Below are positions 21,086 through 31,415 of a DNA stretch of 64,000 nucleotides, piece by piece. The position numbers were made by a program, and so were the translations under genes. The stretch comes from Ornithodoros turicata. Its lineage: Eukaryota > Arthropoda > Arachnida > Ixodida > Argasidae. Under the pieces are notes generated by a model. The model searched no databases and had not been told where the DNA came from. It saw only the letters and a program-made list of their open reading frames with translations. The stretch is from positions 30,754,790 to 30,818,789 of the forward strand of contig NC_088206.1 of NCBI RefSeq assembly GCF_037126465.1. Reading direction: 5' to 3'. Positions within the stretch are counted from its first letter, which is position 1. The number at the start of each line of letters is the position of its first letter.

Positions 21086-22992
21086 ATGGACGAGCGAGCG
21101 CGGAGACCGTTCAAACGTCTTGCAACGGTTCCAACGACATTCCGATGATACTAATGGCGATGACTCCTTCGTGACGAGGCGAGGGGCGAGGGTGAAGCAC
21201 GGCGGCGCAGAGTCAAAATGTGGAGCAAACTTGTCGCATGCGCATGATCCTCATGTGGTCGTATAAGTTGGAAATATATTGCATAATAAACTGAAATATA
21301 AATAATACGAGGAAGCGCCTTCCCAAAGCCAACGAAAATGTATTTAGAGCTTTAGTGTGCAGCTAAAATGTGGCAAAGTGTCATTTAAGCTACATTTGAT
21401 CATAAGTTCAGATTCAAATACCGCTTTGTTTAGTAGAAAGACGGTAACACTGATCTGTCTACCTCCCGGGAGGATTTTTTTTTTTTTGAACTCACCCTGA
21501 AATTGCTAATATTACCCATACAGCCTGTCTCCCAATGAATAGATTCACAAATATGCCTCTATACATATATACCGCCACCCCCACCCCGTTAGGAAATGCT
21601 CGGTACCCCCAGAGGTCGACCTCTGGGACATTACTGGCCGATAATGCAGTAATTAATAATACAAAATACATCTATAAAATAAAACGGTCGAAATAAATAC
21701 TCATTACACAGGTGCACAGAAAGTCCACAAAGCGTCAACAACGACACCTATGTACATTGTCCACACAAGGTACACATAAGGTATTTCAAAAGACTGTCAA
21801 CATGATGTCAACAGCAATTCCTGTTGACTTGATCAACAAGAAGTCGAAGTCAACACACTGTCAAGACAGGAAACAAGAAGTCCACAAGAAGTCTGCAGAA
21901 AGACAAAATGCATTTTCATGGGCCGGATGACATATGACTTCAAGACGAAGCCTTCGTCGCCAACTAAGTGAAAGTCTGCTCCACTTGGCAAGTTAAAACT
22001 ATTCGTCGTGAAACCGTCTGCGATGGCTGACTCTCCAAATACGTCTGCATCGGAGTACTGCCCAGGAGTGCCGGCACACACAATTATGAATCGGTACATG
22101 GCATCTGATTGCGCCGAAAGCACAATTCAGTGGTATTTTTTATAATTGAAGTAGTCGGAACCTCCCTTTGAAGGGCACTGGATGTGAACACGTTTCCTAT
22201 CTATCGCACCTATGCAGTCTGGAAAATTCAATTTTTCCGTGAACTCCTGACTGATGAGGTTCCAGTCCAGTTACGATGGGTGCTTCAAGTATGTCGGAGA
22301 CTTACTGCTTTCCAAATGGCATGACATGCTTCATGTAATGTATTTGACACTGTGGCTCTGCCCATTCGGTAGCACATGGCTAGTGTTTGTTGTGTGTCAC
22401 CGGTAGCAAGGTACCTGCATTAAACATACTTCAGATTGTTGGATTCAGTCGTGAGAAAAAATCACTCTGCAGTCACATAAATGCGAGCGCATGACATATT
22501 GCTGCTTAAAACAGTAATCAGCTCTCACTTACGCGTACTAAGCAGTTTTTTAAATTCCTTCGCAGCAGCCCATGCACGATACATTCATGGCAAAAGTCTG
22601 AACGCATGTGTGATAAGGCAGATTCAAACGTCATTTCAAAGTCACGGCGAAACGTTCGTCCGCATAGATTGGCTGGGCATGGTTCGGCGGGTGGGTTACG
22701 TGCGGTCGAACAAGGTGCATGAGCTCATAAAACTTCCCTTTAGTCATCCTGCGAAGAAACCAGTACTTATTTTGCGTTGGTTTGTAACACGTACCTGAAG
22801 TAACGAAAGTGATACTCCGGGTCCCCTATTCGCATTTCCTGGACGAGCTGATGAAACGCGCCGTACACTGAACACCGGGAGTTGGATAGTCCGCATGTAC
22901 GATCTCGTTGGTTTTCTCCTGCGCTTCCATCGCTTATAGGTCAAAATTATAGCGACTTTCTTCTTCAATTCAATGTCCATGTTTGAGGGCAC

Positions 22993-25160
22993 GAACCGTT
23001 TACTGTAGTACTAACGATGGGAACACGGATTGTCTTTAGTCCGATTCCAGCACGCGGGTTCAGTTGCCAGATGTGACTGCTTTCCCACTACGAAATGCGA
23101 AAATCCCCGGTAGTGTTTTCGTTGCGCTGCTCCAAATCGTTTCAGACTATGAACACGGTAGGATGAGGAAGTGTGGCGTAGCGAACGTTGGCTGTCGGCG
23201 CGGAACGCAGGCGACGGCGGGCGAAGACTACGTCGGACTCTAAACCAGCCTTTATCTAACTTACGCCAAAGTTCCCGGGCGTGTTATCGGTGTTGTTATT
23301 AGGCTGCGGCGCGAGAAGGGAATTGTTCGCCTCAGATATGTCCTCCTCTTCCTGCCCAAATCTGTTCCTCCTCACGTAACTCACGCACCACCCTGTAAAC
23401 TTAGCTTCCTTACGTACTCCTCTGCTATCAGGTCAAGCCGGGTTTCAGAGGGGGTGACCCGGAATGCTGCTCTTGGACTTCTACTTGAATGTCCGGTTGA
23501 CACAAAATCATCCATTTCAGTTAATGTGTTTCTGTTCTGCAAAAATAGCTCCCACTATACTGTACTATACTGTATGTAACAGCATGTATAGTGTACGTAC
23601 ACTACTATTAAAAATACTTCAGACACTTTGGACAAATTGAATAAGCATCTTGAAAAATGGTATGTGAATAAACTGGAGCACAGACACGCACAACATAGAA
23701 TCCCAGTCAGATTATGATTCACTGACCTGCTACAACGGAGTGAAGTAGTTGAGGGTTTTGACTGCGAAATTATGCTGGCCGGCAATTTGCGTGTCTCAAA
23801 ACAAGGATTGTCGCACTTGTTTTAGCTATTACCAATGCGTAATAGATTGTGTGCTTAATGGGCTGGGGTATTTCCTAGATGGGGCTGTCTATTTCTGCCA
23901 TAGAAACTTTACCTTGTCTTGAGAAAATTTCGAGTTCAATTGAGAAAATTAAACTTCCCGCTAGTTAAAGTACCCGCATGTCGTGGCAAAAGCTCTTCGA
24001 AGATGAATACTGCTGACCCCATCTCTTTTCGGACGAGTAGATTTTTTTTAGATGTTGGAATTCAAAATACGTTAGCTGACACACCCTTCATATATCTATA
24101 CGTACGCTAAGAGACGAGAGGTTCTGATTAGCACGAATTCACATAGGAACAAAACGAAGCAGACACGAACAACAGAGGTAATCGGATACTAATGAAGCGT
24201 TAAACGAATTAGCGTCGATGGAAATTTACTGTGATATGAACGTTGCTGCGGAAGCTCCGTTTTGTTGAGGACAGAAGTTACTCACACATCTATGCGGCTA
24301 AAAAAAGAATATCTTTCCTCATGCATGCGCGCACTATGTATATACTCGGGATGATGAAAGACTTCCTGTTGTCAGCTAAGAAAGCCCTGCACCGCAAAAA
24401 CGTGCACATTACGTCACGGGATGTTATTCCTTGAAATTTGCTAGCTGCCTAGCTCAACTATATACTATGTGCAGGCAGCGGTTCGTTGTGGTTTTCATTG
24501 CCTTCGGCAACGGCGTTCACAGACAGCAATACTTTGAGGCCCTTATATTTATCAAGAACGCTTCAAGCTCCGCCTACGCCACGACAAGCACAGGTACACC
24601 TCGTGCTCTTCGTAAAGTGTCCTCATGGGTGACGTCCGAAGCATCTACAAGAGACAAGGTTACAGATACAGATTTATGATGCAAGTAGGAGGAATCGAAA
24701 AATTACAGTGATTGACCGCTAAGTCATTGTTCATGCCAATGTCTTCAAAAAAGTGTTGCGACACACAGTAGTTTGCGACATCCTTTTTCTCCAACTCTCC
24801 GAGTACCTGTCACACGTTCTGTTTTGAGGTCTTGGTCGTGAGTGCTAGCGGCGTTGGCGGAGTGTACTGACTGCGTAGCAACAAGGAGTTTAAAAACAGA
24901 GCAGCTGGTTAGAAGGGTAGGTGGAACACTGGTTTTGGGCCCATCAGTTGCCTTTCGAAAGGACGTGAGCAGTACCAAACGAAAGGGAACGGGAAAGGGA
25001 AAAAAATGAACGAAATATCGCCGAAACATGGTATATGGTACCGTAATATCATATAACCATCTGAAGAAAGTAGGCCGAAATATGACACACGAAACATGTG
25101 GTTGCAAGCGTTTCATATCATTAGAAATATGGCAGCAGTCGAAAAAGACAGACAGCGGCG
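22993..25160. other. no gene recognised
   Basis: The first few hundred bases may be the 5' flank of the Harbinger element, but no terminal repeat was found. A short minus-strand frame starting at 23515 reads MDDFVSTGHSSRSPRAAFRV and later LDLIAEEYVRKL before stopping; it looks protein-like but is too short to assign. From 23560 to 25160 nothing is recognised. Confidence 0.35.
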
Positions 25161-25167
25161 GAATATA

Positions 25168-25200
25168 CAGGGTGTTTCAGTTAAGTCCCCGAGCGAAATA
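25168..25200 (+). repeat. single mariner-type terminus
   Basis: A TA dinucleotide is followed by CAGGGTGTTTCAGTTAAGTC. This matches the CAGGGTG start of the foldback elements at 185 and 48532. No partner end was found downstream, so it is probably a solo or truncated terminus. The following 600 bases hold nothing else recognised, apart from a short GCGGAGGCTCC hairpin at 25297-25360. Confidence 0.35.
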
Positions 25201-25817
25201 AATCACGAACGTGTGCACCAATCGCAGATTTTTTTTTTCTTTACAAGTACCTATCGGATACCACCTACAAGCTACAAGAGTGGATATGAGTGAAGCGGAG
25301 GCTCCGTCTTCTTCAGGACTAAAGATATTTTGTCTTGCAAAAGGCCGAGCCTCCGCCGAAATATACACACATAACCTGCATTAAATGTAAATAAATCATT
25401 AAGTTTTACCCCCTTAAGTTGCCATTTACTTGCATATTCATATAGAGGGTGGGTGCTCTAAAAGTGTGCTTTCGCGCGTGACGCGATACCTATTTGACGA
25501 GCAGGCTTCCGCTTCCTGAGAGTAAAGTTATTTATGCCAGAGTACGAAAAACGAAACGTACGAAAAAATTGTGCTTACCAGGCAGCGCGTCAAAATAAAT
25601 ACGACTACGGCAACTCTCGTCTTCATGCATCTCCTGTGCTCTATACCGATGTAAACAATGCCGGCTACCCATGGTTGGGTACAGCATCCGCCTATAGGGG
25701 CGCTGGCCGCGACATGAGTTTGCTTCGGTTTCTACGTCTCTAGCGGCCCTTGGCGGAAGCTGCACAGAACCATGACCACGCACACGCAGACCACCGACGC
25801 TATATATATATATATAT

Positions 25818-27404
25818 ACAATTTGATTGTGCACTCCCAGCCGAGGACAGCTGTTTCGCTCTACTTGGAGCTCGTCAGCCCGGCGCAGGGAAGTGACACG
25901 ATCTTGGGTCGGCGCTAACAGTGCGTCTGGGGGAGACGTCAATGTTCCACGGTGACGGCGCCACCTGTGCAAGCCGCAGTGCAAGCCAGCAAGTATATAT
26001 ACAAAGGAAAGATAGCCAAGGCTCTGTGGCTGCACGTTGAGCATATGTTTACAATTTGATCGTGCACTCCCAGCCGAGGACACCTGTTTCACTTTACTTG
26101 GAGCTCGTCAGCCTGGCGCAGGGAAGTGTCGGAGCTAACAGCGCGTCTGGGCGAGACGTCAATGTTCCACGGTGACGGCGCCACCTGTAGAGGCCGCAGT
26201 GCAAGCCAGCAAGTACATATACAAAGGAAAGATAGGCATAGCTCTGTGGCTGCACGTTGAGCATATGTTTACAATTTGATCGTGCACTCCCAGCCGAGGA
26301 CACCTGTTTCACTTTACTTGGAGCTCGTCAGCCTGGCGCAGGGAAGTGTCGGAGCTAACAGCGCGTCTGGGCGAGACGTCAATGTTCCACGGTGACGGCG
26401 CCACCTGTAGAGGCCGCAGTGCAAGCCAGCAAGTACATATACAAAGGAAAGATAGGCATAGCTCTGTGGCTGCACGTTGAGCATATGTTTACAATTTGAT
26501 CGTGCACTCCCAGCCGAGGACACCTGTTTCACTTTACTTGGAGCTCGTCAGCCTGGCGCAGGGAAGTGTCGGAGCTAACAGCGCGTCTGGGCGAGACGTC
26601 AATGTTCCACGGTGACGGCGCCACCTGTAGAGGCCGCAGTGCAAGCCAGCAAGTACATATACAAAGGAAAGATAGGCATAGCTCTGTGGCTGCACGTTGA
26701 GCATATGTTTACAATTTGATCGTGCACTCCCAGCCGAGGACACCTGTTTCACTTTACTTGGAGCTCGTCAGCCTGGCGCAGGGAAGTGTCGGAGCTAACA
26801 GCGCGTCTGGGCGAGACGTCAATGTTCCACGGTGACGGCGCCACCTGTAGAGGCCGCAGTGCAAGCCAGCAAGTACATATACAAAGGAAAGATAGGCATA
26901 GCTCTGTGGCTGCACGTTGAGCATATGTTTACAATTTGATCGTGCACTCCCAGCCGAGGACACCTGTTTCACTTTACTTGGAGCTCGTCAGCCTGGCGCA
27001 GGGAAGTGTCGGAGCTAACAGCGCGTCTGGGCGAGACGTCAATGTTCCACGGTGACGGCGCCACCTGTAGAGGCCGCAGTGCAAGCCAGCAAGTACATAT
27101 ACAAAGGAAAGATAGGCATAGCTCTGTGGCTGCACGTTGAGCATATGTTTACAATTTGATCGTGCACTCCCAGCCGAGGACACCTGTTTCACTTTACTTG
27201 GAGCTCGTCAGCCTGGCGCAGGGAAGTGTCGGAGCTAACAGCGCGTCTGGGCGAGACGTCAATGTTCCACGGTGACGGCGCCACCTGTAGAGGCCGCAGT
27301 GCAAGCCAGCAAGTACATATACAAAGGAAAGATAGGCATAGCTCTGTGGCTGCACGTTGAGCATATGTTTACAATTTGATCGTGCACTCCCAGCCGAGGA
27401 CAGC
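25818..27404 (+). repeat. 220-bp tandem repeat array, six identical units
   Basis: A first, diverged unit of 233 bp (25818-26050) follows a TA microsatellite. Six units of exactly 220 bp follow, starting at 26051, 26271, 26491, 26711, 26931 and 27151, which appear base-for-base identical. A partial unit ends the array at 27404. Each unit contains GTGCACTCCCAGCCGAGGAC and GACGGCGCCACCTGTAGAGG. The recurring 72-codon minus-strand frames are a by-product of the repeat and not genes. Identity suggests very recent amplification or an assembly effect. Confidence 0.95.
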
Positions 27405-27576
27405 TGTTTTCCAGAGCTTTGGCTATTTTTTCTTTGTATATGTACTTGCTGGCTTGCACTGCGGCCTCCACAGGTGGCGCCGTCACCGTGGAACATTGAC
27501 GTTTCGGCAAGACGCACTGTTAGCGCTGACCCAAGATCGTGTCACTTCCCTGCGCCGGGCTCACGTGCTCCAAGTA
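27405..27576 (-). repeat. inverted unit of the 220-bp repeat, left part
   Basis: At 27405 the array flips orientation. The sequence matches the reverse complement of the first, diverged unit (CCAAGATCGTGTCACTTCCC is shared with unit 1 but absent from the 220-bp units). It is interrupted at 27576 by a CACTG-ended element and resumes at 30127-30225. Confidence 0.85.
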
Positions 27577-30124
27577 CACTGTTAAAAATAAATCCGTAGA
27601 AAAACGGGAATTTTACTCGATATGATATTGCTATACATTTGTCCGTTCCGTGATCAACGGAGCACAGTTTCTTTACAAACAAATGCTCCGTTGCAAAACT
27701 TTACGAAAGCGCCGTAGAAAAACGGACATTTTTACCGATGCCGTACTTGCAGAGATTTGTCCGTTCTACGGTGTACGGCGCTCTGTCTCTTCTCATTTTC
27801 CGTTATAAAATGTTAAGGTGTGCCGTTTTTCTACTAGTGATTGTTGCTTTATAATGAAGTGTACCAGCTTTTTTCTACAGCTCCTAGCGTTTGCACTAGC
27901 TCCTGTACGACGCACATTCCAGTGGTACTTATGACGAGGTACGTTTATTCAACCCATACGCAATTGTACTAACGGAGACCGCATAGAAATGCTCCACAGG
28001 AACAAAGATGTGTAGACAACTAGAAGAAGGGTATCGCAGCCTCTGACCGATATACGGTACGATGTACTTGTGCTCTGGAGTGGTGATACGTCTCTTCTAA
28101 GCTGGAAAACCTACTTGAATACATCCACAATGTAACATTCGCTGCTCAGATTACTTGTCACCGACACAACAGGTGCAGGAAGTGTGCTTTATAAAAATAT
28201 TTATTTAACCAGTTGGTATTGTTGGAAGGCTCACTTCGTTTGACGCAACAGCTCAATCACCTTAAGTGCCTTTCTTGAATGGTCTTCCTGGATTGTTTTG
28301 TGCCCCGCTCCTCTGGCTGGTTCATGATATGTATAAAGAAAGAAACACGAAACATTTTAGTAAGGTACAAATGCCGTATGTGAGACTGATAAACGTTCGT
28401 CCGTTAGTGAATTGGAGTTTCAGTGGCCGACTAGCCAATGATATGTACATTGGCTTCACACTCACAGTATAATATGTATACCAGTCTACATGAGGGATGT
28501 GAATTTGACCAAACAAATTGGAGGTTATTTGAAAGGATGCAGCAAATCAAATCAAAATCAAGTATGGGAAAAATTCCAATGAATTTAGATATAAACTTCA
28601 TTTTAGAAGCAAATTTAGCTTCAGAATGAATAGTGCATCTAACAAAGGATTCAAAATTTGACTGCATTCTACTTCTGTGGAAGTATAAGGATTTAGATTG
28701 GCTGGCTGGCCTTGTTCTTCCAGGAATTTGTTTTTATGTTGCCAGCGTTCTGGATTTGGCAATCGATATAATAAATGAATGGAATGATATGATGAATAAA
28801 TAAAATGGGTTTCGATTTCATTCAGATTTAAATCGTGGCAGGATTTAAGCTTTCACTACACTCGCAGTGCAGAATTATGTTGACAGGTATCAGCTACCAT
28901 GACCTGCACATGTTGCTTTTCGTTATCGTTAATGAAATAGTGTATCATGCGTATAAGTAGTGTCATACACACGCCGGCTTTGTAGGACGTTGTCATAAAC
29001 CATGCCGCTTAGTTGGTGAACAATAAGTGGCCAAGTATTACATACATTTCTCCTTGAACGTACCTTTCAATAATGAATTCCAGTGAAGCTCGCATGCATC
29101 ATGGGTGTTTCATGTTCAGGGTATAGTATGCAGAGAACATAAGCATCGCAGCATCAAGGAACTTCCGAACTTCCGAACTTCAAAGGGTATCGCTCGTTTC
29201 ACGTCAAGAAAAAATTGCTCTGACTGAAAATGTCACCACCTGAAACGAGAATGTATAAACCTGAGCGTAATGGTTGCGGCAGCACATTCCCCAGAAATAG
29301 AAAAGGAGTTCTACTTAAAATCTGGAACTTCTATCCGAGTCTGCAAAAAGTAGAAAAAGTCACGTCAAATCAGACCGTAACAATCATTTAGGAAAAGACA
29401 AAGCTTTGCTGCACTACAAGAATGACATGCAAATGAGACGCTGGCTAATGTTACCGAGTTGTGTGTGGCGTAATTGTTATTACATTCGGTCTTTCGTTTT
29501 TTGTCATTTAGGAAAATACACAAACTTCTGAATATACCTACACTGCAGCGGGTTGTGAATGCAGGATATAACAACGCGCATGAGACGAACCACAGCCTGG
29601 GGAATAAGAAGTCTGTGCTTATGCTGATGTTAGCCGGCATGTTTTTGCGATACACATTTTGCGATACATACATGAGCACTGTGGTATTTAAGTAACAATG
29701 AGTATGGGATCAGTTACTTACCTTCGGTGGCGCAAGCACTGAAGAAGTTCAAGGGCCCAAGTACTAGAGTTTGGCAGAAAAAAAAGACCGATACGCGTCT
29801 GTCGCTGTCACCGCCATTGGAAATTTGAAAAGGAAAACAGGTCAACGGTCAACGGCACAACCGTGGTGTCCTCTAGTGGGCGGATTTCGAAGATAATACC
29901 CCTCTCTGTAACGCAAAGAGCGCTGGGCGAATACGGACGTTATACCCGTTTCTGAAGCATACGAACGAACGTGCTATAAAGATACAGATGATTACACCAT
30001 CAAAAAACTGCTTTTTACACTGTTCCAGTGGAAACGGACGTTATGCACCACTCGTACGAAGCGGTCGAGCGTCCGTCAGTTTTAACGGACAACCACTCGT
30101 AATAATACATTTTTTCTAACAGTG
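27577..30124. mobile_element. non-autonomous CACTA/EnSpm-like element
   Basis: A 2548-bp insertion with ends CACTGTTAAAAATAAATCCG and, read inward from the right, CACTGTTAGAAAAAATGTAT. TA flanks both sides, and removing the element restores the repeat unit, so the empty site is visible in the neighbouring units. Subterminal words such as CCGTAGAAAAACGG and TTTGTCCGTTC recur over the first 260 bases, and GGACGTTAT and GTCCGTT recur near the right end. Subterminal repeat clusters are typical of CACTA elements, where they bind transposase. No protein is encoded. The transposase pseudogene at 578-2752 is of the same general type but need not be its source. Confidence 0.8.
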
Positions 30125-30126
30125 TA

Positions 30127-30225
30127 GAGTGAAACAGCTGTCCTCGGCTGGGAGTGCACGATCAAATTGTAAACATATGCACAACGTGCAGCCACAGAGC
30201 TTTGGGTATTTTTCCTTTGCATATG
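30127..30225 (-). repeat. inverted 220-bp unit, right part
   Basis: Continues the inverted unit after the CACTA-like insertion, with GTCCTCGGCTGGGAGTGCAC, then a second partial unit to about 30225. A further match, CTGGCTTGCACTGTGGC, appears at 30476, suggesting 30226-30475 is another insertion. Confidence 0.7.
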
Positions 30226-30326
30226 CTATATATTATATAGTTTTATTAGCTTGCCCATAAAAAGCGCGATAGCCTTCTAATATGGTACAATAGTTAAATA
30301 CATGGTTATATGCATATATATCTTCT

Positions 30327-30327
<1 letters not shown>

Positions 30328-30368
<41 letters not shown>

Positions 30369-30370
30369 CT
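30328..30370. repeat. (AC)n(AT)n microsatellite
   Basis: About eleven AC units followed by about ten AT units. Confidence 0.9.
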
Positions 30371-30475
30371 ATAATGCCGGGAAAAAAAGCCAACAAGTAG
30401 ATGATAGTAGACGTGTTTGTTATTCTAGTATCATCTACCTGTTTTTTAATGTTTTTTCCTGCATTATAATTCACT
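30370..30475. repeat. short palindrome
   Basis: Arms of about 38 bp (TATAATGCCGGGAAAAAAAG and its inverted partner near 30435-30470) surround a short centre. Bounded by the microsatellite and by renewed similarity to the 220-bp repeat, so it looks like a small inserted foldback element. Confidence 0.5.
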
Positions 30476-30600
30476 GGCTTGCACTGTGGCATTGAGGAGT
30501 GCTCAGTCACCCTCCCAGGTGTAGATCGCTCGCTGAGTGACCCCTGGTTTGCCAATTCCGAACGATGCGCAGCTACCCAGAGCTGACGAGCCGCAAACAT

Positions 30601-30922
30601 GGCGAAACACGTGTCCTCTGGTGCTGTCGCATCGTTCCATGAGTATCTGTTTCTCTGCGTGCAGCCATAGAAGCCATGTTAATCTGTAAGTTTGAATTTC
30701 AAACACGTCTAGTATCATTTACTTCTTTCTTTAATGGCTTTTTTTCCTGCATTATATATATATATATATAAAGAGGGGGAAAGAGCCATTAAAGAAATAA
30801 GTAAATGACGCTAGACGTGTTTGAAATTCAAACTTACAGATTAAGATGGCTTCTATGGCTGCACGCAGAGAAACAGATACTCATGGAACGATGCGACAGC
30901 ACCAGAGGACACGTGTTTCGCC
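30601..30922. repeat. long palindrome, arms about 150 bp
   Basis: Left arm 30601-30750 and right arm about 30772-30922 are near-perfect inverted copies, both containing GGCGAAACACGTGTCCTCTG (inverted in one). A TA-rich centre separates them, and another TA run follows the right arm. There is no coding potential. Confidence 0.85.
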
Positions 30923-31415
30923 GTATATATATATATATATATATAGTGAGAGAGAGAGAGAGAAATGAGCGGGTGCTGCATGTCTGCATGTGACGTATAT
31001 GTTTATAAGTCAAGTGTGCACATCCCAGCTGTGGACGGCCGACGAGCTTCTTGGCTCTCATCGGCACAGTGTAAGAATGTGACACTCTCTAGAGTCGGCG
31101 GTCGCGCCGACCCTAGAGCGTATCACATCCCTACGTCGTGCCGATATATAACTCTATTTCTTATATTCCAGCCTCGGAACAGTTACTTTCAACTGTGCTT
31201 GCATATCCGTTAGGATGCATTCTAAAAATATGCATTTTGGATAAACTCCCATACCCATTATCCTATGGCATATTTCAGTGTTACTTAAAAACATACAACA
31301 ATTCATAGTTGCTATAAGAATTCCCGGCTCCTTCTATCTTCCTTATTTCAATCCTGATTTTTTTTTATTCCTTAGGAAGGAAGGAATCCTTCATTCCGTA
31401 ATTTTATGCTGAGAT
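30923..31415. other. no gene seen
   Basis: TA and GA microsatellites at 30923-30964, then unassigned sequence. A small hairpin around CTCTAGAGTCGGCGG at 31087-31120 is the only structure noted. Confidence 0.35.

Larger units (their letters stand above)
19747..21912. mobile_element. 2.2-kb insertion inside the Harbinger pseudogene, unclassified
   Basis: This block separates the RP and FPGRG parts of the transposase. Both ends carry many short GTTGAC, GTGGAC or GTAGAC words and open with similar text (TTTCTACAGACC at the left, TTTCTGCAGACTTC at the right read inward), suggesting imperfect terminal repeats with subterminal motif clusters. It contains a CACT-ended MITE (19999-20231) and a tandem duplication (20652-21085). 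No transposase is seen. The exact ends and target duplication could not be settled. Confidence 0.5.
19329..22990 (-). pseudogene. PIF/Harbinger transposase pseudogene, split by an insertion
   Basis: Read leftwards, the pieces are MDIELKKKVAIIL and FHQLVQEMRIGDPEYHFRYF (to about 22795, GTACGT donor); after an acceptor, MTKGKFYELMHLVRPHV and YADERFAVTLK; after another acceptor (TTTAATGCAG), YLATGDTQQTLAMCYRMG; then NFPDCIGAIDRKRVHIQCP, DAMYRFIIVCAG and FHLVGDEGFVLKSYVIRP (21920). A 2.2-kb insertion follows. It resumes at 19745 with [15 protein letters not shown] and [17 protein letters not shown], then ACVCLHNIL. The DDE residues (GAID, GDEGF, ENAFG) are all visible. Lesions are the insertion, a TGA at 22127-22129 and frame changes near 19625 and elsewhere. 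Host HARBI1 shares this fold, but the decay argues for a transposon copy. Confidence 0.8.

Noticed and set aside
25818..27404. Evenly spaced repeats that might suggest a CRISPR array
   Set aside because: Whole units are identical, with no variable spacers, and the context is eukaryotic.
26094..27517. A regular series of 72-codon minus-strand frames starting MKQVSSAG
   Set aside because: They repeat exactly with the 220-bp satellite unit, use the same frame by chance because each unit is open on that strand, and resemble no protein.
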